64,000 bases of DNA from Sphingomonas psychrotolerans (GCF_002796605.1 NZ_CP024923.1:4471501-4535500), one strand, 5' to 3'; shown: positions 42,583 to 52,110, numbered from the stretch's first letter. Program-made: numbers and translations. The notes: a model not told the origin generated them from the letters alone.

Positions 42583-43473
42583 ATGTTCGAGCTGAGCCAG
42601 CTTCGCTGCTTCGTCGCCGCTGCCGAGGAACTTCATTTCGGCCGCGCCGCGCAGCGGCTGAACATGACCCAGTCCCCGCTCAGCCGCCAGATCCAGCTGC
42701 TCGAGCGCATTCTCGGGATCACCTTGCTCGAGCGGACCAGCCGGCAGGTCAGCCTGACTCCGGCGGGCCGCGTCTTTCTGATCGAGGCGCGCCGTATCGT
42801 CCGCCTCGCCGAGAGCGCGGCGCTTTCCGCCCGGCGCGTGGCGAAGGGCGATACCGGCAAGGTCGCGATCGGCTTCACCGCGGTGTCGGGCTACAGCCTC
42901 GTCCCGCGCATCGTCGCGCAGGCGCGGGCACGCCTGCCCAATATCGACCTCGAATTGCGCGAGATGGTATCGGGCGATCAGGTCGATGCCTTGCTCACCG
43001 GGCTGATCGACATCGGTTTCGTCCGCCCTCCCGTCGACCGGCACGAATTCGACACCTTGTGCGTCGCGCGTGAGCCTTTGGTGGTGGCGTTGCCGCCGGG
43101 CGATCCAGGTCTGGGCAAGGCCGAGTTCGCCCTTGAGGACTTCGACGGCGAGCCGCTGATCATGTATTCGCGCGAGGGGGCGGGCTATTTCCACAACATG
43201 CTGCTGCGGCTGTTCGACGATGCCGGCGTGTCGCCGCTCTATATCCAGCACGTGACCCAGATCCATTCGATGCTCGGGCTGGTGCAGGCCGGGCTCGCTG
43301 CCGCGGTGGTGCCGCAGTCGGCCTCGGGGCTGCACTTGATCGACGTGCAGTTTCGGACCCTGCAGACCGAGCCGGAGGCCCCGGTCGAGCTGCACATGGC
43401 GTGGCGGCGCGACAATGCGAACCCCGCGCTCGAGCCGATGCGCCTGCTCTGCGCGCAGATTGCCGGGACATGA
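42583..43473 (+). CDS. LysR family transcriptional regulator
   Basis: The 296-residue protein starts with the LysR winged helix (ELSQLRCFVAAAEELHFGRA, then LNMTQSPLSRQIQLLERILG) and continues with a periplasmic-binding-protein-like effector domain. Together with its place between kdgD and an esterase gene, this suggests control of the sugar-acid locus. The stop overlaps the ATG of the esterase (ATGA). No T-N11-A palindrome was clearly identified near kdgD; the 13-bp element at 41510 is a candidate. Confidence 0.9.
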   Translation: MFELSQLRCFVAAAEELHFGRAAQRLNMTQSPLSRQIQLLERILGITLLERTSRQVSLTPAGRVFLIEARRIVRLAESAALSARRVAKGDTGKVAIGFTAVSGYSLVPRIVAQARARLPNIDLELREMVSGDQVDALLTGLIDIGFVRPPVDRHEFDTLCVAREPLVVALPPGDPGLGKAEFALEDFDGEPLIMYSREGAGYFHNMLLRLFDDAGVSPLYIQHVTQIHSMLGLVQAGLAAAVVPQSASGLHLIDVQFRTLQTEPEAPVELHMAWRRDNANPALEPMRLLCAQIAGT

Positions 43474-45011
43474 TCGCGCGCCGGACACTGCTCGCGAGTA
43501 CCTTGCTGCTGCCGGCCGCGAGCTGGGCGCGCGGCGCCGATCCGGTGGTTGCCACGCGCTACGGCCGCGTTCGCGGGCTCGCCAAAGAGGGCGTCCTGAT
43601 CTTCCGCGGCGTCCGCTACGGCGCCGACACCCGGCCGCGCCGCTTCCAGCGCGCATTGCCGCCGGTGCCGTGGTCGGGCGTGGCCGATGCCATCCGCTAC
43701 GGCCCCGCGGCGCCGCAGACCCGCGCCGACGAGCCGATCAGCGAGGACTGTCTGTTCCTCAACATCTGGACTCCGGCGCTCGATCGCGCGCGCCGCCCGG
43801 TGATGGTCTATCTCCACGGCGGCGCGCATGCGCACGGTTCGGGTTCGGACCCGCTGTACGACGGCACCAATCTCGTCCGCCGCGGCGATGTCGTGGTGGT
43901 GACGCTCAACCACCGTCTCGCCGGGCTTGGTTATGCCTATCTCGCGGGGCTGGGCGGCCCGGCGGAATCGGGCAATGTCGGCAATCTCGACATCGTCCTC
44001 GCGCTGCAATGGCTCCGCGACAACATCGCCGGTTTCGGCGGCGACCCTGACAAGGTGATGCTGTTCGGTCAGTCGGGCGGCGGCGCCAAGGTAGTCACCT
44101 TGATGGCGATGCCAGAGGCGCGCCCGCTGTTCCACCGCGCCGCGACGATGAGCGGCCAGCACGTCACCGCCGCCGGCCCGATGCACGCGACTGCACGTGC
44201 AAAGGCGTGGATGGCCAAGGCCGGCGCCGCGGACGTCGCCGCGCTGCGCGCGCTGCCGGTCGACAAGCTCGTCGAGGCGATGGGGATGACCGATCCGCTC
44301 GAAGGCAAGGGTGAGATCAGCTTCGTCTCAACGCTCGACCATGCAGTGCTGCGGCGCCATCCCTTCGTTCCCGATGCGCCGCGCGAAGCCGCGCACATCC
44401 CGCTGATCGTCGGCAACACGCATGACGAAACCGCCGGCTGGATTGCCGATTGGCTCAAGCGCGGCGACACCAATTGGGACAATCTCCCCGCGCGCATCGC
44501 CTCGCAGATCACCAAGGATGTCGCGCCCGATTGGGTCGCGCGGCGCTATCGCGAGATCTATCCGGACAAGACTCCCGGCCAGATCCTGCTCGCGGCGACG
44601 ACGGCGGGGCGCTCATGGCCCGGGCACCTGATCCAGGCCGAGGAGCGCGCGAAGATCGGCGCACCCGCGTGGATGTACCAGCTCGATTTTCCCGCACCCG
44701 AACATAATGGCGTGCTCGGCGCGTTTCACACGCTGGACATCCCACTGGTGTTCGACAATGTCGCGGCGCCGGGTTCGCACACCGGCACGAGCCCGGCGGC
44801 GCGGCGGCTGGCGGGGCGTATGGCCGACGCCTTCATCGCCTTCGCGCGTACCGGCGATCCGAATTGCGCCAGTATCCCCGTCTGGCCGAAATACGCGCTC
44901 GACCGGCGCCTGACGATGCTCTTCGACACCGACACCCGCGTGGCGAGTGATCCGCGCCGCGAGGAGCGGCTGCTCTGGTCTGTCGCACCCTATATCAAGC
45001 CGGGCGGTTGA
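43470..45011 (+). CDS. Exported type B carboxylesterase
   Basis: This 513-residue alpha/beta hydrolase has a Tat-like signal (MIARRTLLASTLLLPAASWA). The oxyanion HGG motif (YLHGGAH, about residue 116), the nucleophile LFGQSGGGAK (Ser about 202), an acid-residue region NTHDETAGW and the catalytic histidine in GAFHTLDIP are visible. Type B carboxylesterases hydrolyse esters; acting in the periplasm it could remove acyl groups from sugars or uronate esters. It overlaps the LysR stop by four bases. Confidence 0.9.
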   Translation: MIARRTLLASTLLLPAASWARGADPVVATRYGRVRGLAKEGVLIFRGVRYGADTRPRRFQRALPPVPWSGVADAIRYGPAAPQTRADEPISEDCLFLNIWTPALDRARRPVMVYLHGGAHAHGSGSDPLYDGTNLVRRGDVVVVTLNHRLAGLGYAYLAGLGGPAESGNVGNLDIVLALQWLRDNIAGFGGDPDKVMLFGQSGGGAKVVTLMAMPEARPLFHRAATMSGQHVTAAGPMHATARAKAWMAKAGAADVAALRALPVDKLVEAMGMTDPLEGKGEISFVSTLDHAVLRRHPFVPDAPREAAHIPLIVGNTHDETAGWIADWLKRGDTNWDNLPARIASQITKDVAPDWVARRYREIYPDKTPGQILLAATTAGRSWPGHLIQAEERAKIGAPAWMYQLDFPAPEHNGVLGAFHTLDIPLVFDNVAAPGSHTGTSPAARRLAGRMADAFIAFARTGDPNCASIPVWPKYALDRRLTMLFDTDTRVASDPRREERLLWSVAPYIKPGG

Positions 45012-45121
45012 CCCCGCTTGCAATGTTGGATTTCACCTGCTTGGCTCGGGCGTCCGCTGCTGCCGGCCGCTCTTTGACATGATTTGATATAGGCGAAATC
45101 GCTGCCCGGAAACATGCGTGG

Positions 45122-45141
45122 CAGTGTCAAGCCAGTGTCAA
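45122..45141. repeat. Direct repeat CAGTGTCAA with 11-bp period
   Basis: CAGTGTCAA stands at 45122-45130 and 45133-45141, giving TGTCA-N6-TGTCA, the spacing of a Pho box. It lies in the 147-bp gap between two convergent genes, with no start codon downstream, so a regulatory role is doubtful. Nothing else is seen in this gap. Confidence 0.35.
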
Positions 45142-45158
45142 CTTCCGCTTCGCTCGCC

Positions 45159-46988
45159 TCAGCGATCCCAGGGAAATGCCAGCGTCGGCCGATTGGCGTA
45201 GCGCCGCATCGCCAGTCGCAGCCGCGCGCCGCAGCCGGGCTCGAGCCGGATGGTGAAGTCGCGCTTGCCTACCGGCGTTTCGCGCCCGTTGAGCACCACG
45301 CTGTCGATTCGATGTTCGGAATAGGCGCCGCCCTGCACCGTGACGGTGCGCGCGTGCGTGCGGCTCAGATTCACCAGGGTGACGTCGGCCGACGCATCGC
45401 CGAGCGCATGAACCAGCGCGGCGACATCCTCGGGCACGCCGGCGCGTCGCCGGTCGGCATCGAAATAGCGCAACCGGCAATGCAGCGGCACGCCGCCTTG
45501 CGGGGGTGAGGTCGGCGACCAGGACGGGCGGGCGATGTGCAGCCCGCCGGTCATCAGCTGGACGAGGCTGGTCACGCTCGCCGGGTTGATCCCGATTGGC
45601 CAGTCGGCGAGCCGGGTGTCTGGCGTGGTCGGATCCTTCTCGCGCGCGGTGACGCGCCCGGCGACGCGGTCGAGATCGGCCTGCAATGCCTTGGCGGGAT
45701 AGCCGGGATTGCGGCCTTCGAGGAAATCGAGCCATGGATGGTTGCCCGCGGCGGCGCGATCGTCGGCGCGCTGGGTGATGTACCAGATCTCGAAGCCGTT
45801 GGTGCGATACGCGCCGGGCTTCCAGCCATGCCAGCCCTGCGGCCCGTACATCGTCGGCGTCTGGTGCTTGCCGTCGACTTGCTTGCCGGCGTCGTTGATC
45901 CGCGAGGTCTGGCGGCGCCAGACCTCGATATAGGCCGGGTCGCCGGTGAGCAAAGTGCCGTTCAGGAACGCCGTGATCGATCGGGGCACCCGGTTGCGGT
46001 GCTCGCGCGCGCCGGTCTGCGGCACCACCGGCGAGAAGCCCCAGCCATAGACGCCGCCCCACCAATCGGACGCGATCCGGCCGTCGAGCCCGATTTTGCT
46101 CGGCAGGATGTCGTTGTTGACGCGGGCGCGCTCGACCCACGCGTCGAGATAATCGAGCGCCCAGCGCCGATAGCGCTCGCCGCCGCCCAGCGCATAGGCG
46201 TTCAGCCCGAGCGTCGTCGCTTGTAAATTGAGCGGGCTGTCGCAGACGACGTCGCCATATTCGGCATAATGATCGAGCGTCTGCTGATAGGTGTTCTCGC
46301 CATGCTCCATGTGGAAGCGGGCGCCCGCCTCGAACGGATCGCCGGCCCAGTCGAGCGGCGTCGCGTTGCGCAGCATCGGCCCGCGGCTGCCGTTGAGCAT
46401 CGATCGGATCATGCGGCGCTGCGGATCGTAATTCTGCGCGGTCGGATCGCGGCCGGTGTAGAAATCGGCATAGCGCCGCGTGCGTTCGAGCAATTTGCGG
46501 TCGCGCGGCGTCGACATGCCGATCACGTTGAAGGTGGTGAGGCCTTCCGAATTGTGCTGCCAGTCCATCTGGACCGGGAATTCGCGCGAATACATGCCGC
46601 TCCGCGCGATCGGCACCTCGACGGTGCGCGCTGCGGTATATTGCTTGAGATGCCCCTCCCAGAAGCGCCGGGTCAGATCGAGGATCCGGTCCGGTCCGCC
46701 GAGCGCGTGGAGGATCGCCCAGTCGTTGGTCGCCTCGGCGGCATCGTCGGGGCCATCATTGGCGCCCCAGCGCGCGAACGCGCGCAGCCAGTCGCGCCGG
46801 TCGACATATTTGGCGTAGAACGCCTCGCACGCCGCGCCATTCGCCTGCAGCAGCCGGCGCTGGAGCAAAGCCCAGTCGGGCGCCGCCATCGGCGTGCGCG
46901 CCACCAACTCTGCGGGCGCCGCACGCGCGGTGGCGGGGACCGCGGCTGCTGCAGCGCCGGCAAGGAGATGGCGGCGGCTCAGCTTCAT
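45159..46988 (-). CDS. Tat-exported protein of unknown activity, probable helical-toroid carbohydrate-active enzyme
   Basis: The 609-residue protein has a clear Tat signal (MKLSRRHLLAGAAAAAVPATARA). The body is Trp/Tyr/Arg-rich with repeated helical segments (DWLRAFARWG, QMDWQHNSEGLTTFNVIG, RYRRWALDYLDAWVERA, DWWGGVYGWGFSPV) and a C-terminal beta-rich part. This composition resembles alpha/alpha-toroid lyases and glycosidases followed by a beta domain, but I do not recognise the family. It overlaps the MFS gene upstream by ATGA, and so is translated with an ACS-type sugar-acid transporter. A role in releasing the imported sugar acid is inferred. Confidence 0.7.
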   Translation of the reverse strand: MKLSRRHLLAGAAAAAVPATARAAPAELVARTPMAAPDWALLQRRLLQANGAACEAFYAKYVDRRDWLRAFARWGANDGPDDAAEATNDWAILHALGGPDRILDLTRRFWEGHLKQYTAARTVEVPIARSGMYSREFPVQMDWQHNSEGLTTFNVIGMSTPRDRKLLERTRRYADFYTGRDPTAQNYDPQRRMIRSMLNGSRGPMLRNATPLDWAGDPFEAGARFHMEHGENTYQQTLDHYAEYGDVVCDSPLNLQATTLGLNAYALGGGERYRRWALDYLDAWVERARVNNDILPSKIGLDGRIASDWWGGVYGWGFSPVVPQTGAREHRNRVPRSITAFLNGTLLTGDPAYIEVWRRQTSRINDAGKQVDGKHQTPTMYGPQGWHGWKPGAYRTNGFEIWYITQRADDRAAAGNHPWLDFLEGRNPGYPAKALQADLDRVAGRVTAREKDPTTPDTRLADWPIGINPASVTSLVQLMTGGLHIARPSWSPTSPPQGGVPLHCRLRYFDADRRRAGVPEDVAALVHALGDASADVTLVNLSRTHARTVTVQGGAYSEHRIDSVVLNGRETPVGKRDFTIRLEPGCGARLRLAMRRYANRPTLAFPWDR

Positions 46989-48301
46989 TCGGGCAGCTCC
47001 ATCCGCCGGATCGGGCCGGCGATGACGAGGAAAGCGAAGATCGTCAGCAGGCAGTGCGCGCCGACGAAGATCAATGCGAGGTCGAACGAGCCCGTCGCCG
47101 CAACGATGTAGCCGACGACGATCGGCGTGACGATCCCCGCGATGTTGCCGAACATGTTGAACACCCCGCCCGAAAGCCCGGCGAGGCGGCGCGGCGCGAC
47201 GTCGGCCATGATCGCCCAGCCGAGCGAAGCGATACCCTTGCCGAAAAATGCGACCGACATCAGCGCGACCACCAGCCATTCGCTCGGCGCCCAGACGCAG
47301 GCGATGATCATCGAGGCGAGCAGCATGCCGACCACCAAGGGCGTCTTGCGCGCCCAGTCGAGCGAACCGGTGCGTTTGAGGATGCGATCGGAGATGAAGC
47401 CGCCGGCGAGCCCTCCGGCGAAGCCGAACAATGCCGGCGCGGCGGCGGCGAAGCCGGCCTCGAGCACGTTCAGGCCACGCTCCTTGATCAAATAGATCGG
47501 GAACCACGTCACGAAGAAATAGGTCAGCACGTTGATGCAATATTGGCCGAGATAGATGCCGAGCATCATCCGGTTCGCAATCAGGTGCCGGACGTTGCGC
47601 CACGCGAAGGCCGGCGCCTTGCTCGCGGCGGAATCCTCCATGCCGACCAGCCCGCCGCCGGCCTCGATATGCGCGAGTTCCGCTGCATTGATGCGGGGAT
47701 GGTTCGCCGGGCTGTGGATGAAGCGGACAAACGCCAGGGTCGCCAGCACACCAAGGACACCCATCGTCCAGAAGATCGAACGCCAGCCATAATTGTGCGC
47801 CAGCCACCCCATCAGCGGCGCGAAGGCGACCAGCGAGAAATATTGCGCCGAGTTGAAGATCGCCGACGCGGTGCCGCGCTCGGCGGCGGGGAACCACGCC
47901 GCAACGAGGCGGGCGTTGCCGGGGAAAGATGGTGCCTCGGCCAGACCGACGAGGAAGCGCAGCGCGAAGAGCATCGCGACGACGGGGATGCCGATGATCC
48001 AGCCGGCAAAGCCCTGGGTGGCGGTGAACAGCGACCAGAGCAGGATCGCGGCGGCATAGACGCGCTTGGTGCCGAAGCGATCGAGCAGCACGCCACCGGG
48101 GATCTGCGCCAGCACATAGGCCCAGGCGAAAGCGGAAAGGATGAAGCCGGTCTGCACGGGAGTGAGGGCGAGTTCGCGCGCCGCTGCGCTGCCCGCGATC
48201 GAGAAAGTCGCGCGGTCGGCATAATTGACCGAGGTGATCAGGAAGATCAGCGCGATGATCGCGTAACGCACGCGGGTCGGCCTGGCGTGCAGGTCGGTCA
48301 A
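46985..48301 (-). CDS. MFS transporter, ACS family (hexuronate/glucarate type)
   Basis: The 438-residue protein has 12 predicted membrane segments. The N-terminal NYADRATFSIAGSAAARELAL, the GGVLLDRFGTKRVY loop and GLAEAPSFPGNARLVAAWFP are the family pattern of anion:cation symporters such as ExuT/GudP. These import galacturonate, glucuronate or glucarate with protons. TTG at 48301 is chosen because AAGGAGAG lies six bases upstream; no conserved sequence precedes it. It is divergent from the TBDR at 48580 and overlaps the Tat-exported protein gene by four bases. Confidence 0.9.
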   Translation of the reverse strand: MTDLHARPTRVRYAIIALIFLITSVNYADRATFSIAGSAAARELALTPVQTGFILSAFAWAYVLAQIPGGVLLDRFGTKRVYAAAILLWSLFTATQGFAGWIIGIPVVAMLFALRFLVGLAEAPSFPGNARLVAAWFPAAERGTASAIFNSAQYFSLVAFAPLMGWLAHNYGWRSIFWTMGVLGVLATLAFVRFIHSPANHPRINAAELAHIEAGGGLVGMEDSAASKAPAFAWRNVRHLIANRMMLGIYLGQYCINVLTYFFVTWFPIYLIKERGLNVLEAGFAAAAPALFGFAGGLAGGFISDRILKRTGSLDWARKTPLVVGMLLASMIIACVWAPSEWLVVALMSVAFFGKGIASLGWAIMADVAPRRLAGLSGGVFNMFGNIAGIVTPIVVGYIVAATGSFDLALIFVGAHCLLTIFAFLVIAGPIRRMELPE

Positions 48302-48466
48302 ATCGTCTCTCCTTGCCTCGCGCCGCCTGCATGGTCGGTCTGATCGAGGCATCACCCCTAACCGGGACACCCGAAGCGGTCCAAGCCAAAAGGGGGGATG
48401 ATCCAGCCAGACTCTGGCTCAATGACCCCACACGCGCGCGAGAGCTGCGCAGATCAGTGCAAGGCA

Positions 48467-48479
48467 TGCATCGATCCAT
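48467..48479. promoter_or_regulatory. Shared 13-bp near-palindrome upstream of the TBDR
   Basis: This is identical to the 41510-41522 element (TGCATCGATCCAT) and lies in the divergent region between the ACS transporter and the TBDR, 101 bases before the TBDR start. It could serve both directions. Trailing similarity to the kdgD upstream region (CGG, TT and TTGG at equal spacing) continues to about 48495. Confidence 0.55.
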
Positions 48480-48579
48480 GTCGGATTGAGGTTGGCGTTT
48501 GCCGCGACGGCGGGGCTAACGACAGGCTGTAGAGCCGGCTCGCGACGAAGCCGGGCGCCCATGGGGAGTCTGAAGGCAC

Positions 48580-51411
48580 ATGTCCCGTATTCGAATCCTG
48601 AAGACCGTCTTCGCCGTCTCGAGCGCGGCCGCCGCGCTCGCCACGTCCTCCGCCTGGGCGCAGGCCCAGCCCGAAACGCCCGTGCTCCAGAGCGAGCCGG
48701 AGGATACCGTCGAGCAAGATACCGTCGGGCAGGACATCGTCGTCCAGGGCTTCCGCGCCAGCCTGACCAGCGCGATCAACATCAAGCGCAACCAGACTGC
48801 GACGGTCGACGTGATCAAGGCCGAGGACATCGCCGAGTTTCCCGACCTCAATCTGGCGGAATCGCTTCAGCGCATTCCCGGCGTGGCGATCAGCCGGGTC
48901 AACGGCGAGGGCCGCAACATCTCGGTTCGCGGCCTGGGGCCGGAATATAGCCGGGTGCGGATCAACGGCATGGAAGCGATCGGCACCACCGGCGGCACCG
49001 ACAATTCGGGCGGCGTCAATCGCGGCCGCGGCTTCGATTTCAACATCTTCTCGTCGGACCTGTTCAACAGCCTCGCGGTGCGCAAGACCGCGACCGCCGA
49101 TGTCGAGGAAGGTTCGCTCGGCGGCACCGTCGACCTGCAGAGCGCGAAGCCGTTCGACTATAAGAAGAACACCGCAGTGATCGCGGCGGCGGCGAGCTAC
49201 AACGATCTGGCGCGCAAGACCAAGCCGCGCGTCTCGGGCCTCGTCACCGCCACCACCGACGACGGCAAATTCGGCGTGCTGCTCTCGGTCGCCTATGAGG
49301 AGCGCCGCCTGACCGAGGAAGGCGCCAACATCACGCGCTGGACCTATGGCGGCTTCAACGGCGGCTTCAATCCGGCCTCGACGATCCAGGGCAAGACGAT
49401 CGGGCAGATCAACTACGGCTTGCTGCCGGGCGAGACCGACGTAGCGACCAAAGGGCTGTTCCACCCCCGCATCCCCGGACTGGTGAGCTACGATATCGAG
49501 CAGAAGCGGCTGGGCGCGGCGCTGTCGCTCCAGTTCCAGCCGACCGACAAGACCCTGCTCTCGATCGACGGCCTCTATTCGCGCCTCGACGGCACGCGCA
49601 CCGAAGCGCAGTTCCAGGCGATCGGCTTCAGCCGTTCGGGCAGCGGCAAGCCGCAGACGATCATCCGCTCGGGCACCGTCGATGCCGACAACAACATCGT
49701 CAGCGGCACCTTCGACGCCGTCGATCTGCGTACCCAGTCGCGCTACGACGAGCTCAAGACCGATTTCTATCAGCTCACCGCCACGCTCGATCAGAAGATC
49801 GGCGAGAACTTCAAGGTCGGCGGCGTCGTCGGCTATTCGCGCTCGGAGTTCCGCAATCCGGTCCAGACCACGGTCACGATGGACGCGGCGAACACCAACG
49901 GCTTCTTCTACGACTTCTCGACCCGCTTCCCGACGATCCGGCCGGGAGTGGACGTGACCAACCCGGCGACCTTCGCGTTCACCAACGGCACGTCCGAGGT
50001 CCGCATCCGCCCGCAGACCGTCGACAACAGCTTCACCAACGCCAAGGGCTTCGTCGAATGGACGGTCAGCCCGATCGTCAAGCTCAAGGCGGGGGCGGAC
50101 TGGCGCAAGTTCGAATATGCTTCCACCGAGCGCCGCCGCCTCCAGGGCGAGACCGTGGTGACCACACTCACCGGCGCGCAGCTCGCCCCGTTGACGATGC
50201 TCTATTCGGGCTTCGGCCGCGGGCTCGACGTGCCCGAAGGAACACCGACGGCGTGGGTCGTCCCCAATCTCGCGGCCTTCCAGAACGCGCTCAACACCGC
50301 CGGCAATCCGCTCTACGCCACCGGCGGAGTCCAGAACGCGACGGCGCGCGGCTCGTTCGTCACCGTGCAGGAGAAGGACCTCGGCTTCTGGGGGATGAGC
50401 GAGTTCAACCTCGCCGAGGCCGGCCTGCCGGTGCGCGGCGATGTTGGTGTGCGCTACGTCAAGACCGACCAGTTCTCGACCGGCTATGCCGGGCAGGGCG
50501 CCACCGTCGACCTGGTCGGCGCGGACCGCAGCTATGATCGCTGGCTACCCTCGGCCAACCTCGTCCTCGACGTGACGCCGAATTTGCTCGTCCGCGTGGC
50601 CGCAGCCAAGACGATCGCCCGCGCGGGGATCGGCTCGCTCACCCCGGGCGGCAACCTCAACGTCTCGGGCGGCAATCGCACCTTCAGCTCGGGCAATCCG
50701 GACCTGTTGCCGACCGAATCGACCAATCTCGACGCCTCGATCGAATGGTATCCGGCGCCGGGCGCGCTCTACGCGGTTTCGGTGTTCCAGAAGGATATCG
50801 GCACCTTCGTCCAGACGCTCAGCACCACCGTTCCCTATAGCAGCCTCGGCCTGCCGGACTCGCTGCTGGCGGGAACGACGGCGAGCCCATCGGACGCGTT
50901 CATCGTCAGCCAGCCGGTCAATTCGAACGGCGGCCTGCTCCGCGGCTTCGAAGTCAACGTCCAGCAGCCCTTCACCTTCCTGCCGGGCTTCCTCTCCAAT
51001 TTCGGCATCCTGGCGAACTACACCTATGTGAGCTCGGACATCGAATATCTGCTCGCGGCCAACGGCTCGGCGACGGTCGAGGCGCCGCTTCTCGGGCTCT
51101 CCAAAAACGCCGCCAACGCGACACTCTATTTCGAGACGAAGAAGTTCTCGATCCGCGGCTCGGTGGCGTATCGCTCCAAATATCTCACGGCTGTGCCCGG
51201 CACCGAGGGCAATGCCTATAACGGCACCAACGCGACGACCAATTTCGATGCGCAGATCTCGTACAACGTCACCGACAGTCTCAAGCTCAGCCTCGAGATG
51301 ATCAACCTGACCGACGAGAAGAACGATCAGTTCGTCGACGAGACCAACAGGCTCAACGTGCTGACCCATAGCGGGCGGCAATTCGTGCTCGGTGCACGCA
51401 TGGCATTCTGA
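48580..51411 (+). CDS. TonB-dependent receptor (carbohydrate type)
   Basis: This is a 943-residue outer-membrane receptor with signal peptide (ATSSAWAQA), TonB-box-like DIVVQGFRASL, and the plug pattern common to sugar TBDRs of Caulobacter and Xanthomonas. That pattern is VIKAEDIAEFPDLNLAESLQ, RIPGVAISRVNGEGR, ISVRGLGPEYSRVRINGME. The barrel ends in FVLGARMAF with terminal phenylalanine. GAAGG precedes the ATG. Its neighbours (ACS transporter, unknown Tat-exported enzyme, kdgD) suggest transport of a uronic-acid-containing oligosaccharide. A strong terminator follows. Confidence 0.92.
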   Translation: MSRIRILKTVFAVSSAAAALATSSAWAQAQPETPVLQSEPEDTVEQDTVGQDIVVQGFRASLTSAINIKRNQTATVDVIKAEDIAEFPDLNLAESLQRIPGVAISRVNGEGRNISVRGLGPEYSRVRINGMEAIGTTGGTDNSGGVNRGRGFDFNIFSSDLFNSLAVRKTATADVEEGSLGGTVDLQSAKPFDYKKNTAVIAAAASYNDLARKTKPRVSGLVTATTDDGKFGVLLSVAYEERRLTEEGANITRWTYGGFNGGFNPASTIQGKTIGQINYGLLPGETDVATKGLFHPRIPGLVSYDIEQKRLGAALSLQFQPTDKTLLSIDGLYSRLDGTRTEAQFQAIGFSRSGSGKPQTIIRSGTVDADNNIVSGTFDAVDLRTQSRYDELKTDFYQLTATLDQKIGENFKVGGVVGYSRSEFRNPVQTTVTMDAANTNGFFYDFSTRFPTIRPGVDVTNPATFAFTNGTSEVRIRPQTVDNSFTNAKGFVEWTVSPIVKLKAGADWRKFEYASTERRRLQGETVVTTLTGAQLAPLTMLYSGFGRGLDVPEGTPTAWVVPNLAAFQNALNTAGNPLYATGGVQNATARGSFVTVQEKDLGFWGMSEFNLAEAGLPVRGDVGVRYVKTDQFSTGYAGQGATVDLVGADRSYDRWLPSANLVLDVTPNLLVRVAAAKTIARAGIGSLTPGGNLNVSGGNRTFSSGNPDLLPTESTNLDASIEWYPAPGALYAVSVFQKDIGTFVQTLSTTVPYSSLGLPDSLLAGTTASPSDAFIVSQPVNSNGGLLRGFEVNVQQPFTFLPGFLSNFGILANYTYVSSDIEYLLAANGSATVEAPLLGLSKNAANATLYFETKKFSIRGSVAYRSKYLTAVPGTEGNAYNGTNATTNFDAQISYNVTDSLKLSLEMINLTDEKNDQFVDETNRLNVLTHSGRQFVLGARMAF

Positions 51412-51435
51412 CAGCCTCCGTCGAATGCCCGCTCA

Positions 51436-51466
51436 GGGCCAGCCGCCATGCGGCTGGCCCCTTTTT
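51436..51466 (+). terminator. Intrinsic terminator after the TBDR
   Basis: A perfect 11-bp stem (GGGCCAGCCGC with its complement) around a CAT loop is followed by CTTTTT. It ends the rightward TBDR transcript 25 bases after its stop and precedes the convergent TetR gene. Confidence 0.9.
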
Positions 51467-51495
51467 CGCCCTGGGATCTTTACGATAACGCGACG

Positions 51496-52110
51496 TTACA
51501 GGTCACTATCCAGATATCCATGGACCGCCCTGGATACGCGATTGCCAAGATTTTCCTGGTCCAGCTCGCCGCGTTCCCCGCCGGCATCGACCATCCCCTT
51601 GATGATTGCCAGCACGTCCTGTGCGGCCACATCCGGATCGAGCTGGTGGCGGATATCAGAACGGCTCAGCACATCGAGCAGGATCGTCCGAAGCCGTTGT
51701 GTAACATTCTGGGTAGCCGCATCGAACGGCAATCGCGCTTCTTCCAGGTCCAGTAACCGGGCGAGCCCGGGACGTCGAAGCTGATGCTTCACTGCCGACG
51801 AGATCAATCTGGATAAAACAGCCCTCCCGGTCGGTGCCGCGAGGGACGTTTCCCAATCTGCGATCAGGAGCGAGGTTTCCCGGACGATCAAGGCCCCTAT
51901 CAGCGCATCCTTGCCGGGGAAATATTGGTAGAGCGAACCTATGCTGACGCCGGCACGTTCCGCCACGGCATTCGTGGTGAACCCGCCGAGTCCGCCTTTT
52001 TCCAGAATGCGAGCAGCAGCCTCGACAATCACGCGCACCGTCTCGGCGGAGCGCGCCTGCCGGGGTGCTTTCCTGAGGGGCGGGCGCTGCTGGACGGGTG
52101 TTTGCGGCAT
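51496..52110 (-). CDS. TetR/AcrR family transcriptional regulator
   Basis: The 204-residue regulator has a TetR N-terminal HTH: TVRVIVEAAARILEKGGLGG, TTNAVAERAGVSIGSLYQYF, PGKDALIGALI. The C-terminal ligand domain shows no special motif. It is divergent from the darcynin gene, which starts 76 bases away, and probably represses it or itself. The start is taken as ATG 52110; a TTG seven codons upstream is possible. The darcynin-side gap holds no clear palindrome that I could identify. Confidence 0.88.
   Translation of the reverse strand: MPQTPVQQRPPLRKAPRQARSAETVRVIVEAAARILEKGGLGGFTTNAVAERAGVSIGSLYQYFPGKDALIGALIVRETSLLIADWETSLAAPTGRAVLSRLISSAVKHQLRRPGLARLLDLEEARLPFDAATQNVTQRLRTILLDVLSRSDIRHQLDPDVAAQDVLAIIKGMVDAGGERGELDQENLGNRVSRAVHGYLDSDL

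Noticed and set aside
46989..48479. Upstream extension of the 45159-46988 frame, giving an 1106-residue protein
   Set aside because: The extension overlaps the transporter gene in another frame and is basic low-complexity sequence. The Tat signal at 46988 marks the true start.
48580..48600. tRNA-like T-arm sequence TTCGAATCCTG
   Set aside because: It is the start of the TBDR coding region, and no acceptor or anticodon stems surround it.
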